This document shows, piece by piece, positions 24,487-32,212 of a DNA stretch of 64,000 nt (positions are counted from its first letter, which is position 1; the number at the start of each line of letters is the position of its first letter). Below the pieces are notes generated by a model. It was given only the letters and a program-made list of their open reading frames with translations. It was not told the origin of the DNA and made no database searches. Source of the DNA: an uncultured Lachnospiraceae bacterium (GTDB taxonomy: Bacteria; Bacillota; Clostridia; Lachnospirales; Lachnospiraceae); NCBI GenBank assembly GCA_910584725.1, contig CAJUBE010000023.1, forward strand, positions 8,229 through 72,228, given 5' to 3'. A program made the translations under genes and the position numbers.

Positions 24487-25734
24487 ATGGAATTATTCAA
24501 TTTGGAACATAAAAAGTTGTGGAGAAAGAACAGCACCAGAATCTGCGTCCTGCTGTGCCTGCTTTACTGTGTGGGACTCGGAAGCTTTCTGGTGTATCAG
24601 TGGACGATTTACGGAAGTACAAAAGAGAATCATATGGGTCATAATTTTGACGGTTACGAGAACATCAGAAACTGTCAGGCGTATTCCCGAAAATACGAGG
24701 TACTGACGGACGAGACCCTGCAGGAATGGGTCAGGGACTTTCAGGGGCTTTATGTACAATTGGACGAGGAGAGGAAATTGCAGGGTAAAGAGAATCTGGA
24801 AACGGTTCACAAAGTAAACCATGCAGATCTGTATACGGTGAACGGGTGGATTCGCACGCTCTATCCGGAGCTTGAGAGGGCGGATATGCTAGGTGTTTCG
24901 GTTATGTGCGGTTACGTGGAGCCGGAGCAGCTGACCGGGATTTATGAGAGAAGGGAAAAAGCCGTTGACACCTTTCTCGAAATCAGCGGACAGACCGGCG
25001 CCGAGCGGGACTATCTGTTACAGATCAATGACAGCGTAAAAGAGCCTTTTTGCTGGAGCTGGGCGGAAGGCTGGTCAAACATTCTCGGCGATACGGTGTC
25101 CGGTCTGGGAACTGTCCTGGCGCTGTTTCTCGCCGTTGTCCTTTCCGCCCTTTTTGCCGGGGAGTGGCATGACAGTACCGGTCCGCTGCTCCTTACGACG
25201 AAAAACGGCTGGAAGAAGCTTGCGGCGGCAAAGATTCTGACGGGAATGGCGTTTACGCTGGAGCTTTTTACCATGGCTGCGGCGGGGATGGTCGTATTGC
25301 AGATTGTCTTTCTGGGGACGGAGGGGTGGGATATGCCCATTCAGATGGTAAAGATGATCGCGATCGCGCCCATGAATATGCTGCAGGCGGAAATCTATGA
25401 GTATGCCTTTACCCTGCTCGGCGCATTGGGCTTCGCGGGTGTTGTCATGCTGTTCTCCGCTTTGTGCAAAAACCATGTGCTGGCGCTTCTGATGAGTCTG
25501 GCGGTGGCATATGGACCTATGACCCTCAGAAACAGGGTGCCTATGGTGTTGGAGAAGGTGTTTGATCTGATGCCCCTGGTGGGGAGCGGGGCGGATATAT
25601 ACCGCACCAATACCTTCCGACTTTTTGGGCATTATATCTGGTCGCCGTATCTGATCATCTGGGTACCGTTTGTGATCGGGATTCTGTGCCTTTCGCCTGC
25701 CGTTAAGGGATGGGCGAGGCGGATGCGGGGGTAG
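24487..25734 (+). CDS. ABC transporter permease-like membrane protein
   Basis: A 415-residue protein with one helix near residue 20, a 150-residue extracytoplasmic region, then about six helices from residue 200 to the end. This is the topology of ABC-2 type exporter permeases. It follows the ATPase gene after 125 bases that contain no gene, has a GGAG ribosome site, and ends at a strong terminator. The exported substrate is unknown. Confidence 0.8.
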   Translation: MELFNLEHKKLWRKNSTRICVLLCLLYCVGLGSFLVYQWTIYGSTKENHMGHNFDGYENIRNCQAYSRKYEVLTDETLQEWVRDFQGLYVQLDEERKLQGKENLETVHKVNHADLYTVNGWIRTLYPELERADMLGVSVMCGYVEPEQLTGIYERREKAVDTFLEISGQTGAERDYLLQINDSVKEPFCWSWAEGWSNILGDTVSGLGTVLALFLAVVLSALFAGEWHDSTGPLLLTTKNGWKKLAAAKILTGMAFTLELFTMAAAGMVVLQIVFLGTEGWDMPIQMVKMIAIAPMNMLQAEIYEYAFTLLGALGFAGVVMLFSALCKNHVLALLMSLAVAYGPMTLRNRVPMVLEKVFDLMPLVGSGADIYRTNTFRLFGHYIWSPYLIIWVPFVIGILCLSPAVKGWARRMRG

Positions 25735-25751
25735 GAGATGGAGGGGTAAAA

Positions 25752-25800
25752 TAAGCACCGAAATGAAAAATTTTGACATATGTTTTCATTTCGGCGCTTA
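25752..25800 (+). terminator. Strong bidirectional terminator between convergent genes
   Basis: TAAGCACCGAAATGAAAA (25752-25769) pairs with TTTTCATTTCGGCGCTTA (25783-25800) with one mismatch. A-rich and T-rich ends on both sides let it work for both the ABC permease and the AraC regulator gene, whose stop codon it touches. Confidence 0.85.
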
Positions 25801-26709
25801 GCTATCACTGTTCTGCCATTTTCTTCGGTATTCTGTGGGTGAACAATGTGCATATTCCCGAAACACTTTTCCAAAATAACTGCTGCTCCCCAGACCGCAG
25901 TCATGGCTGATCGCTGTAACAGGTTCCTGCCCCTTTGCTAACATCTGACAGGCGGCTTGCAGACGGTAAGCCCTCATATACTCTACGGGTGTCATGTGCA
26001 GACAATCTCGGAACACTCTGTAACATTCCCTTTCGTTTAGGTATGCTGCCGCCGCAAGCTCCGGGATAGATATTTTCTCCCCATAATGCTCGTGAATGTA
26101 TATCATCATCAGCTTTATTTTATCGTTGCTTTTGTTATGTTGGTCTTTCTTTTCACGCATAGGACAGGATAATTCAAAAAGCATGAGCCATATTTCCGTG
26201 AGGGCTTTCCGCAGTTCTATTTCATACCCAAATTCATCACTGGACAAACGAAATGATGCGGCAATAAGTTTCAAAACCCTTTCTTCTTCGGCATTGCCCG
26301 GAAAAAGCGGGATTACCTCAATCTGCGGGGCCGTTATGACAGGTGCAATATATTTTTGTTCAATCCTGCTTCCCTGTTCCCCGGCAAGCAGGGAAACATC
26401 GAAAATATGAAGCAGCTGTATATTCTGTTCTCTCTGTGATATTGCTTTTGTCATATGGAGTACATTGGAATTTACCATGCCGCCGCTTCCGGCAGGAAAC
26501 AACAGTTTTCCTCCCGGCGTATCATATTCAATGCTGCCGCTTTCCATGTAAAAAAGTTCCACCGTCTTGTGCCAGTGCCACGGCACATAACGTTCTATAT
26601 ACTTGTCAAGCTCTGCCCTCGAGGCGATATAGGGAAAATCTTTTTCAAAACCGGGAAGCAATTCTTCCTTGCTTCCCGTATAAAATTCAATGCTATGGAT
26701 ATTTTTCAT
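25798..26709 (-). CDS. AraC-family transcriptional regulator
   Basis: A 303-residue regulator. The N-terminal cupin-type sensor domain contains VPWHWHKTVELFY (about residues 42-54), and the C-terminal hundred residues carry two helix-turn-helix motifs ending SSYFGKVFREYAHCSPTEY. The inducer is unknown. It is similar in layout to the regulator at 53171-54052, so the two are distant paralogues. The gene to its left end is convergent and no obvious target is adjacent. Confidence 0.92.
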   Translation of the reverse strand: MKNIHSIEFYTGSKEELLPGFEKDFPYIASRAELDKYIERYVPWHWHKTVELFYMESGSIEYDTPGGKLLFPAGSGGMVNSNVLHMTKAISQREQNIQLLHIFDVSLLAGEQGSRIEQKYIAPVITAPQIEVIPLFPGNAEEERVLKLIAASFRLSSDEFGYEIELRKALTEIWLMLFELSCPMREKKDQHNKSNDKIKLMMIYIHEHYGEKISIPELAAAAYLNERECYRVFRDCLHMTPVEYMRAYRLQAACQMLAKGQEPVTAISHDCGLGSSSYFGKVFREYAHCSPTEYRRKWQNSDS

Positions 26710-26806
26710 ATCTGTTCATCCTCGTGTTCCTGCTAAAATGTGAACAGGCTGGCCTATAACCGCAGCCAGCCCGTTCCCTTCTTATGATGAAATATTTACA
26801 GACAAA

Positions 26807-27046
26807 TCAGCAATCCCCGGCATAATAAGAAACAATGTTCATATAGTCCGTTGGATTAGGGATTTCTAAAACAAGCCGCAGGCAGTTTTTGTTTTGGAAA
26901 TACTGCTGCCACAAACCGCCTTGTACCTTTTCTTCCCCATTGATGTTCAGTTTTCTACCGTCCGGGCAGAGCATATTTACTTTGCCGATACAGGCATTGA
27001 CCGTATCTAAAAAAAATTTCATGTTCAGAATGTTCAGTTTTAACAT
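26807..27046 (-). CDS. Small conserved protein (often mis-named polyA polymerase)
   Basis: A 79-residue protein beginning MLKLNILNMKFFLDTV, with a central CPDGRKLNI block and a C-terminal YMNIVSYYAGDC. It resembles a family of about 80-residue clostridial proteins that align as KFFxVIDxCxGKVxL; databases label some as polyA polymerase without evidence. The start follows AGGAGG by ten bases. A TATAAT lies upstream near 27093-27098 on the minus strand, but no clear -35 is seen. Function is unknown. Confidence 0.65.
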   Translation of the reverse strand: MLKLNILNMKFFLDTVNACIGKVNMLCPDGRKLNINGEEKVQGGLWQQYFQNKNCLRLVLEIPNPTDYMNIVSYYAGDC

Positions 27047-27173
27047 TTTGCACTCACCTCCTATAAATAACCGATTTACTTTATAGGTATCATTATAATG
27101 CAGGCGGTGCAGGAAAAATATTTCATTTCTGCCCTTATCTATCACTATTCTGACATTTCTTCCGATGTTACTT

Positions 27174-28259
27174 CTATCTATCCTTTGCAGGGAAATTCTC
27201 CGACCGATACTGCGCCCCGTCCCGAGTAACCAGCAGATACGCCACGTCCTTCTCCGCATCCAGCAGTTTCCGTCCCTTCTCAAGCCCCAGACAGAGACAG
27301 GCGGTGGACAGGGCGTCGGCTCTTGTGGAGGACTCGCAGATAATGGTTACCCCGGCAAGTTCATTGTCCACGGGGTAGCCGGTGGCGGTGTCGAGGACAT
27401 GGTGGTAGAGCACGCCGTCCTCATAAAAACAGCGCTCATAAATGCCGGAAGTTACCACAGAAGTGTCGCGAATCTCCACGGTGTCGAGAGATTTTCCTGT
27501 CTCTGCAAAAGGCTCCTGAATGCCGATGCGGAAGGGGGAACCGTCCGGCTTTTCCCCGATGGCAAGCACATTGCCGCCAAGGCTGATGCAGGCGCTGTAA
27601 ACACCTTGTGAAAGCAGATATTCCTTCATTTGATCCGCGATATAGCCCTTGGCGATAAAGCCCAGATCGACAGCGGCTTCCAGGTCAGTCAGGGTGACGG
27701 TGCGGCAGGCGGGTTCGCCGGTCTCGTCAGAGGGAGCCGTGCCAAAGCGGATGTTGTCATAGGAGACATGGGAGAGCGCCTCCCTGATGGCGGCATCTTC
27801 CGGCACATGGGCTTCCCCTTCGGAGCCGAAGTCCCAAAGTTCGCTGACCGGGCGGATGGTGGGGTCTATCCGTCCTTCTGTCCTGTTGGCGTAGTCTACC
27901 GCCGTGTTAAGCAGCTTGACCGTCTCCTCCGATACCGTGACGGCTTCTCCATCCGCCTGGTTGATGTTCCACACATCCGAACCTTCCTTTGTGGCGCTGA
28001 AAAGATTCTCATATTTTTCCGCCAGAGCGAAACAGCCGTCCAGAATGGCCGCATCCTCCGTGTCATATAAAGTAATCTGGATTACCGTATCGAAGTAGAA
28101 TCCCGTCCGGGAGATCGGTTCTTTGTTCCGGGCACAGCCAGTCAGAACGACGGGGAGCAGGACAAGGATTCCTGCTAGAATAGGATAGCCTGATGTCCCA
28201 TGTACAAACCAATACGAAAATTGTCTTACTGCGCCGGATAAATAACTGCTTACTTTCAT
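27174..28259 (-). CDS. apbE: FAD:protein FMN transferase (ApbE), lipoprotein
   Basis: A 361-residue flavin transferase that moves FMN from FAD onto a threonine of target proteins such as RnfD and RnfG. An N-terminal membrane segment ends in LTGCA, a lipobox, so the enzyme is anchored outside the membrane where RnfG lies. The family motifs are DLGFIAKGYIAD, SLGGNVLAIG, SGIYER, HHVLDTATGYPV and ADALSTA. The lipobox Cys is preceded by about 40 residues, longer than a usual signal peptide; a later start is possible. The Rnf operon 19 kb away is its likely client. Confidence 0.93.
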   Translation of the reverse strand: MKVSSYLSGAVRQFSYWFVHGTSGYPILAGILVLLPVVLTGCARNKEPISRTGFYFDTVIQITLYDTEDAAILDGCFALAEKYENLFSATKEGSDVWNINQADGEAVTVSEETVKLLNTAVDYANRTEGRIDPTIRPVSELWDFGSEGEAHVPEDAAIREALSHVSYDNIRFGTAPSDETGEPACRTVTLTDLEAAVDLGFIAKGYIADQMKEYLLSQGVYSACISLGGNVLAIGEKPDGSPFRIGIQEPFAETGKSLDTVEIRDTSVVTSGIYERCFYEDGVLYHHVLDTATGYPVDNELAGVTIICESSTRADALSTACLCLGLEKGRKLLDAEKDVAYLLVTRDGAQYRSENFPAKDR

Positions 28260-28286
28260 ACTGCAGACTCTCCTGTAAATTTTGAT

Positions 28287-29120
28287 TTATAGATTCTCAA
28301 TCCACGTAAAAAACTGATCCAGCCCACGGTTTGTCTCCCTCGTCTCCAGAAACATCCCCGCCGTATACCACGAGTGCGTATTTTTCTGATCGACCACAGA
28401 ATAAAGCTCACAAGGATTTCCCAATTCTTTTGCCTTCTCATAAAACCGCTCCGCACAGGAGTAGGAGATCAGTCCGTCATGCCTGCTTTGGATTAACAGC
28501 ATCGGAATCTCACTTTTCGTCATTAGGGCGCACGGTTCGCCCTGCGTCCTGTCATAACCCTTTGTAAACAGCTGGTTCAGGAGCAGTCTCACGGAGAGGG
28601 AGTCTTTCTCGGAAAAGCAGTAGGGGCCGCCCACACCGATAAATCCGATTACAGGAGAAAGGTCAACACCATATTCTTCCTGCACTTTTTTGTTGTAGCA
28701 GAGAATGGCGGATAAATGCGCCCCGGCGGATGGACCGGAAACAATGACTTTTGAGGTGTCTATTCCCTGCTGTCTTAAAAAGGAAACTGCCGCGGTATAA
28801 CCGTTACAGACATCCTCGATCTGACAGGGATATTTGTTTTTTGGGGAAAGCCTGTACCCGAGAGAGAGGAAGCGGTAACCGTTTTTGGCAACACACTGTC
28901 CGACAAAATCAAACAGTTTCGGTGATCCGGCGTTCCATCCGCCGCCGTGCACCCAGACGATCACCTTATCACTTGTTCTGTTTTTCGGTTCATAATATAA
29001 AAAATACTGCTGTCTGTCATTTCCGAATGTTACAGATTGCGGCGTAATCTCTTTTTTGACGCGCAGCATTCTGGCATACAGGCCCCAATAGCTGAGGCTT
29101 TCTCGAATGGAATCTTTCAT
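28287..29120 (-). CDS. Alpha/beta hydrolase (esterase/lipase type)
   Basis: A 277-residue hydrolase of the hormone-sensitive lipase/BD-FAE group. The oxyanion motif HGGGW is near residue 55, the nucleophile elbow GPSAG near 127, the acid in SRHDGLIS near 216, and the catalytic His in NTHSWY near 250. The start was moved to the ATG at 29120 because AAAGG lies eight bases before it; the TTG at 29126 is less likely. It is 27 bases from apbE and probably in one transcript with it. Confidence 0.87.
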   Translation of the reverse strand: MKDSIRESLSYWGLYARMLRVKKEITPQSVTFGNDRQQYFLYYEPKNRTSDKVIVWVHGGGWNAGSPKLFDFVGQCVAKNGYRFLSLGYRLSPKNKYPCQIEDVCNGYTAAVSFLRQQGIDTSKVIVSGPSAGAHLSAILCYNKKVQEEYGVDLSPVIGFIGVGGPYCFSEKDSLSVRLLLNQLFTKGYDRTQGEPCALMTKSEIPMLLIQSRHDGLISYSCAERFYEKAKELGNPCELYSVVDQKNTHSWYTAGMFLETRETNRGLDQFFTWIENL

Positions 29121-29187
29121 AAACAAAACCTTTCGTATGTTTTTTGATCACTGGCTGCATAACAAATACCAATATTATGCAGTCAAG

Positions 29188-29216
29188 TTGCCATTTCCCA
29201 AATATCATGGTATCAT
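29188..29216 (+). promoter_or_regulatory. Promoter for the GH25-like gene
   Basis: TTGCCA at 29188-29193, a 17-base spacer and TATCAT at 29211-29216 match a sigma-A promoter, 79 bases before the ATG. Confidence 0.6.
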
Positions 29217-29236
29217 ATCTTCGAATGAAAAGACAG

Positions 29237-29277
29237 TATGAGATCCCACTTACGGGAATGTAGGAAAAACAGCATTC
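29237..29277 (+). repeat. Degenerate trace of the hairpin element
   Basis: GGGAATG (near 29254) pairs with CATTCTC (near 29272) across a short A-rich loop, as in the second hairpin of the intergenic elements, with several substitutions. The outer stem is not recognisable. It lies in the leader of the GH25-like gene. Confidence 0.4.
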
Positions 29278-29294
29278 TCTGTATTTAGAAAGGA

Positions 29295-30497
29295 ATGATG
29301 AATGATATGAAGTTGCCGGGAGAAGAGGAAACGGGGGGCGGTGTAGGGCCTTCCCTGATTTATATGGTGATCGGCGTGTCCGCTTTTGTCCTGATCGTTC
29401 TGTTTGCCGTGTTCAAGGGCAATGACAGCAAGCGGGGCGGCAGCGAATATCTGCAGGAGATGCAGGAGCAGAAGGAGGAAGAGGCGAAACAGGAGGAGCT
29501 GGCGGCGGTGCAGGAGGAGGAAGCAAAGCCCAAGCTCCGTGCGGAGGATCTGGACTTCTGGGATATGTACCCGGAGGAGGAAGAAGAGACAGAACCGACA
29601 GCGGATGCTGGGGATGCGTCGGCGCCGTCCGCGTCTAAGAATCCTTACACCGAGAAGGCGGAGCGTGAGAAGGAGGTGGACAGGCAGCGGGAAGAGGAGC
29701 AGCTAAACGAGCAGCAAAACGATCCTGCCACGGATGGAAAGCATACCCGGATAACGAACCGGGACGGCTCAGAGGAATGGGTGTTGATCAGTCCTTACCT
29801 GACGAAGAACACCTTGGATTTTACAAAGATGGAGGACAAAGCAGGTCTGAAACGGTATATGGAAAACGGCAGAAAGACTTCCTATGTGGGGGTGGATATC
29901 TCCAAGCATACGGGGAAGGTTTATTTTCCGAGCCTGAAGGCGGCGGGGGTGGATTATGTGATGATCCGTCTCGGCAGCAGGGGCTACAGCACGGGTCAGA
30001 TCACGCTGGATGAGAATTTCAAGGAAAATATTGAGGGGGCGATCGAGGCCCAGCTTGATGTGGGAGTCTATTTTTATTCCCAGGCCATCTCTCAGGACGA
30101 AGCTGTTCAGGAGGCAAATTTTGTGGTACAGAATCTGGAGCCCTACAGGGCGCACATCAAATATCCGGTTGCCTTCAATATGGGTTTCGTGTCCAACGAC
30201 AAGTCGAGAATTGAGGGACTCAGCCGGGAAGATAAGACGACGGTGACGGTAAGCTTTCTTGATTCGGTCAGAGCGGCCGGCTATGTGCCCATGATTTACG
30301 GTGACAAGGAGTGGCTGATCAAGGAAGTGGATCTGACAAAGCTGCAGGAATATGATGTGTGGCTTTCGCAGGAGGAGGAGATTCCGGATTATCCTTACCG
30401 CTACGCCATGTGGCAGTATAACACGGACGGTGTGTTAAACGGCATTGACGGCGGAGCGGATTTAAATATTTGCTTCGTCAGCTATTCGGAGCGGTAA
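29295..30497 (+). CDS. GH25 lysozyme-like membrane protein lacking catalytic acids
   Basis: A 400-residue protein: a membrane anchor at about residues 22-42, an acidic coiled linker (50-160), and a glycoside hydrolase family 25 domain from about 197 to the end. The domain starts GVDISKHTG with the first Asp intact and ends GADLNICF. At the position where active lysozymes have Asp-x-Glu after the YP(V/I) strand, this protein has YPVAFNMGF, so both acids are replaced. It is therefore probably a cell-wall-binding or inactive relative. AAAGG lies just before the first ATG. Confidence 0.85.
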   Translation: MMNDMKLPGEEETGGGVGPSLIYMVIGVSAFVLIVLFAVFKGNDSKRGGSEYLQEMQEQKEEEAKQEELAAVQEEEAKPKLRAEDLDFWDMYPEEEEETEPTADAGDASAPSASKNPYTEKAEREKEVDRQREEEQLNEQQNDPATDGKHTRITNRDGSEEWVLISPYLTKNTLDFTKMEDKAGLKRYMENGRKTSYVGVDISKHTGKVYFPSLKAAGVDYVMIRLGSRGYSTGQITLDENFKENIEGAIEAQLDVGVYFYSQAISQDEAVQEANFVVQNLEPYRAHIKYPVAFNMGFVSNDKSRIEGLSREDKTTVTVSFLDSVRAAGYVPMIYGDKEWLIKEVDLTKLQEYDVWLSQEEEIPDYPYRYAMWQYNTDGVLNGIDGGADLNICFVSYSER

Positions 30498-30506
30498 CCG
30501 GGATAT

Positions 30507-30521
30507 GTCCGTTTCGCGGAC
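30507..30521 (+). terminator. Short hairpin between convergent genes
   Basis: GTCCG (30507-30511) pairs with CGGAC (30517-30521) around TTTCG, in the 40-base gap between the GH25-like gene and the minus-strand AP2/HNH-like gene. There is no T-run, so termination is only a guess. Confidence 0.35.
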
Positions 30522-30537
30522 GCGGATGCCGCGGGAT

Positions 30538-31344
30538 TCAATCGGCGCATCGCTCGCGGAAATGTAAAAGACGGGAAGAAACCTGAACAGAATTGTAGAG
30601 GTCGTTGTAGACATCGGGAGAGATGCCCTCCATGTAATTGGGGGTATATGCCTTGTCTACACCGGCTTTTTTTAACAGGTCGATGGCCTTGTTGTAGGCG
30701 ATGGCGGCTTCCACTTCCGTGTCGTAGACGCCCACTTTTACATAGCCTTTTACATGTATTTTTACAAGATATCCGGTGCGGCCCTTCTCCTGTACGGCGC
30801 TTACGCCGTGAAAGCGGTTAAAAATTTCGATATTCTCATAACGCAGATCGTTTCGATTGCCGTTGATAAAGCGGTAGTCCCGTCCTTCCACGGCATAGTT
30901 TTTGATGCCGTAGCGGCTCATGATATTCACCTGCATACCGTAGTCGGACACGAAATAGTGACCGCCGCGTCTGGAAATTTTGCGGGAGGAATAGTAGAAC
31001 AGATCGTCCTTATCAAAAATAAAAAATTCAGTCAGAGAGAAATAGTAATAAAAAAAACGGGGACGGATGTAAATGGGCGAAGAAAAATACAGCCCGTTGT
31101 CCCGGAAGTTAATCAGGCTCACCCATTTGGCGAAGGCGAGCGGAACGTCCTCGGTATAGTCTTCCAGACGGATGGAGGAGTCGCTTAAGAGCGCAGTGGC
31201 GGTGAGGTAAATCTCATGCGCCTTTTTTGGATTTTCGTGGCTGCCGAGGCTGATATGTTTATTGCGATAAGTTAATGAGGCGCGAAAATATATGGTTCCA
31301 TCCTTCCTTTTTGCCGTATATACGCCTGTTAACGGTTGATTCAT
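30538..31344 (-). CDS. AP2-domain / HNH-like DNA-binding protein
   Basis: A 268-residue protein. An AP2-like repeat at about residues 5-55 (TGVYTAKRKDGTIYFRA, HISLGSHENPKKAH) and a better AP2 repeat at about 190-235 (GYLVKIHVKGYVKVGVYD, EAAIAYNKA) flank a central region. That region ends YRFINGNRNDLRYENIEI, which resembles the HNH_3 homing-endonuclease core with its histidine replaced. It is likely a DNA-binding protein that has lost nuclease activity. The start at 31344 follows AGGAGG; the GTG at 31353 lies inside that ribosome site. Confidence 0.72.
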   Translation of the reverse strand: MNQPLTGVYTAKRKDGTIYFRASLTYRNKHISLGSHENPKKAHEIYLTATALLSDSSIRLEDYTEDVPLAFAKWVSLINFRDNGLYFSSPIYIRPRFFYYYFSLTEFFIFDKDDLFYYSSRKISRRGGHYFVSDYGMQVNIMSRYGIKNYAVEGRDYRFINGNRNDLRYENIEIFNRFHGVSAVQEKGRTGYLVKIHVKGYVKVGVYDTEVEAAIAYNKAIDLLKKAGVDKAYTPNYMEGISPDVYNDLYNSVQVSSRLLHFRERCAD

Positions 31345-31493
31345 GGGTCGCACCTCCTTTTAGGTAATTGTACCATTTTTGAGAAAAAAAACAAATTTAG
31401 AAATATTTTTCCTGTTTTCTGCATAGAATATGATAGCAGCCAAATGAGTCACAGTGTTTCAAACAGTAAACTGCTTTGACTATGGAGGAAGAG

Positions 31494-32114
31494 ATGTACA
31501 GGAAATATATTACAGGCTTCTTTTTGGCGGGGATGACCATATTGTCATCATGGCTCTGCGTCAGGGAGCTGAAGATTGATCGGATATCGGCCAAGCCTGC
31601 CTTCCGCATGGAATACCTGGACACGTCGATGGAGGAAGATAAGCAAAGTTTTGTAGAGATGCTGGAAAGCGTATCTTCCGGACAGAGAGTGGTAGACTAT
31701 GAGGTGTTGGAACAGACGAAGAAGTATCAACTGTCGGACAAGGACTATGATGCGCTTCTTCGAATCGTGGAGGCGGAGGCAGGCGGTGAGGATCAGGACG
31801 GCAAGCTTCTGGTGGCCAATGTGGTCTTAAACAGAGTGAATAATGAGCTGTTTCCGAATACGGTGCTTGAGGTGGTCATGCAGAAGGAGCAGGGGATCGC
31901 CCAGTTTTCGCCAACTGTGGACGGCAGGTACCAGAATGTCCGTGTCAGTGAGGACACGGTAGCGGCGGTGGAGCGCGCCCTGTACGGAGAGGATATTTCC
32001 CAGGGAGCGTTGTATTTCTGTGCCCGCGAAAAGGCGGATTCCGACAAAATGAAATGGTTTGACAGAAAACTTACCAGACTTTTTTCCTACGGACACCACG
32101 AATTCTTCTTATAG
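31494..32114 (+). CDS. SleB-type cell wall hydrolase
   Basis: A 206-residue secreted or anchored enzyme with an N-terminal hydrophobic segment (residues 5-22) and a Hydrolase_2 (SleB/lytic transglycosylase) domain from about 80 to the end. The catalytic Glu lies in RIVEAEAGGE, followed by the VANVVLNRV and QFSPTVDGRY blocks. Related proteins cut spore cortex or vegetative wall glycan. The start at 31494 has GGAGGAAGAG before it. Confidence 0.88.
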   Translation: MYRKYITGFFLAGMTILSSWLCVRELKIDRISAKPAFRMEYLDTSMEEDKQSFVEMLESVSSGQRVVDYEVLEQTKKYQLSDKDYDALLRIVEAEAGGEDQDGKLLVANVVLNRVNNELFPNTVLEVVMQKEQGIAQFSPTVDGRYQNVRVSEDTVAAVERALYGEDISQGALYFCAREKADSDKMKWFDRKLTRLFSYGHHEFFL

Positions 32115-32120
32115 GAAATA

Positions 32121-32149
32121 TTGCGCCGACTGCGAAAGTGTGTTAATAT
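32121..32149 (+). promoter_or_regulatory. Promoter upstream of thrC
   Basis: TTGCGC at 32121-32126, a 17-base spacer and TAATAT at 32144-32149. The leader that follows holds a GCAGTG/CACTGC hairpin (about 32167-32195) before the ribosome site; a regulatory role is possible but not shown. Confidence 0.5.
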
Positions 32150-32212
32150 TCATGTTGGCAATGAAGCAGTGTAGTTTTTTTCGAGCTTAGCACTGCGATT
32201 CAGAAGAAAGGT

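Noticed and set aside
24395..24706. Small plus-strand ORF before the ABC permease
   Set aside because: It overlaps the permease start out of frame, has basic low-quality composition and no ribosome site.
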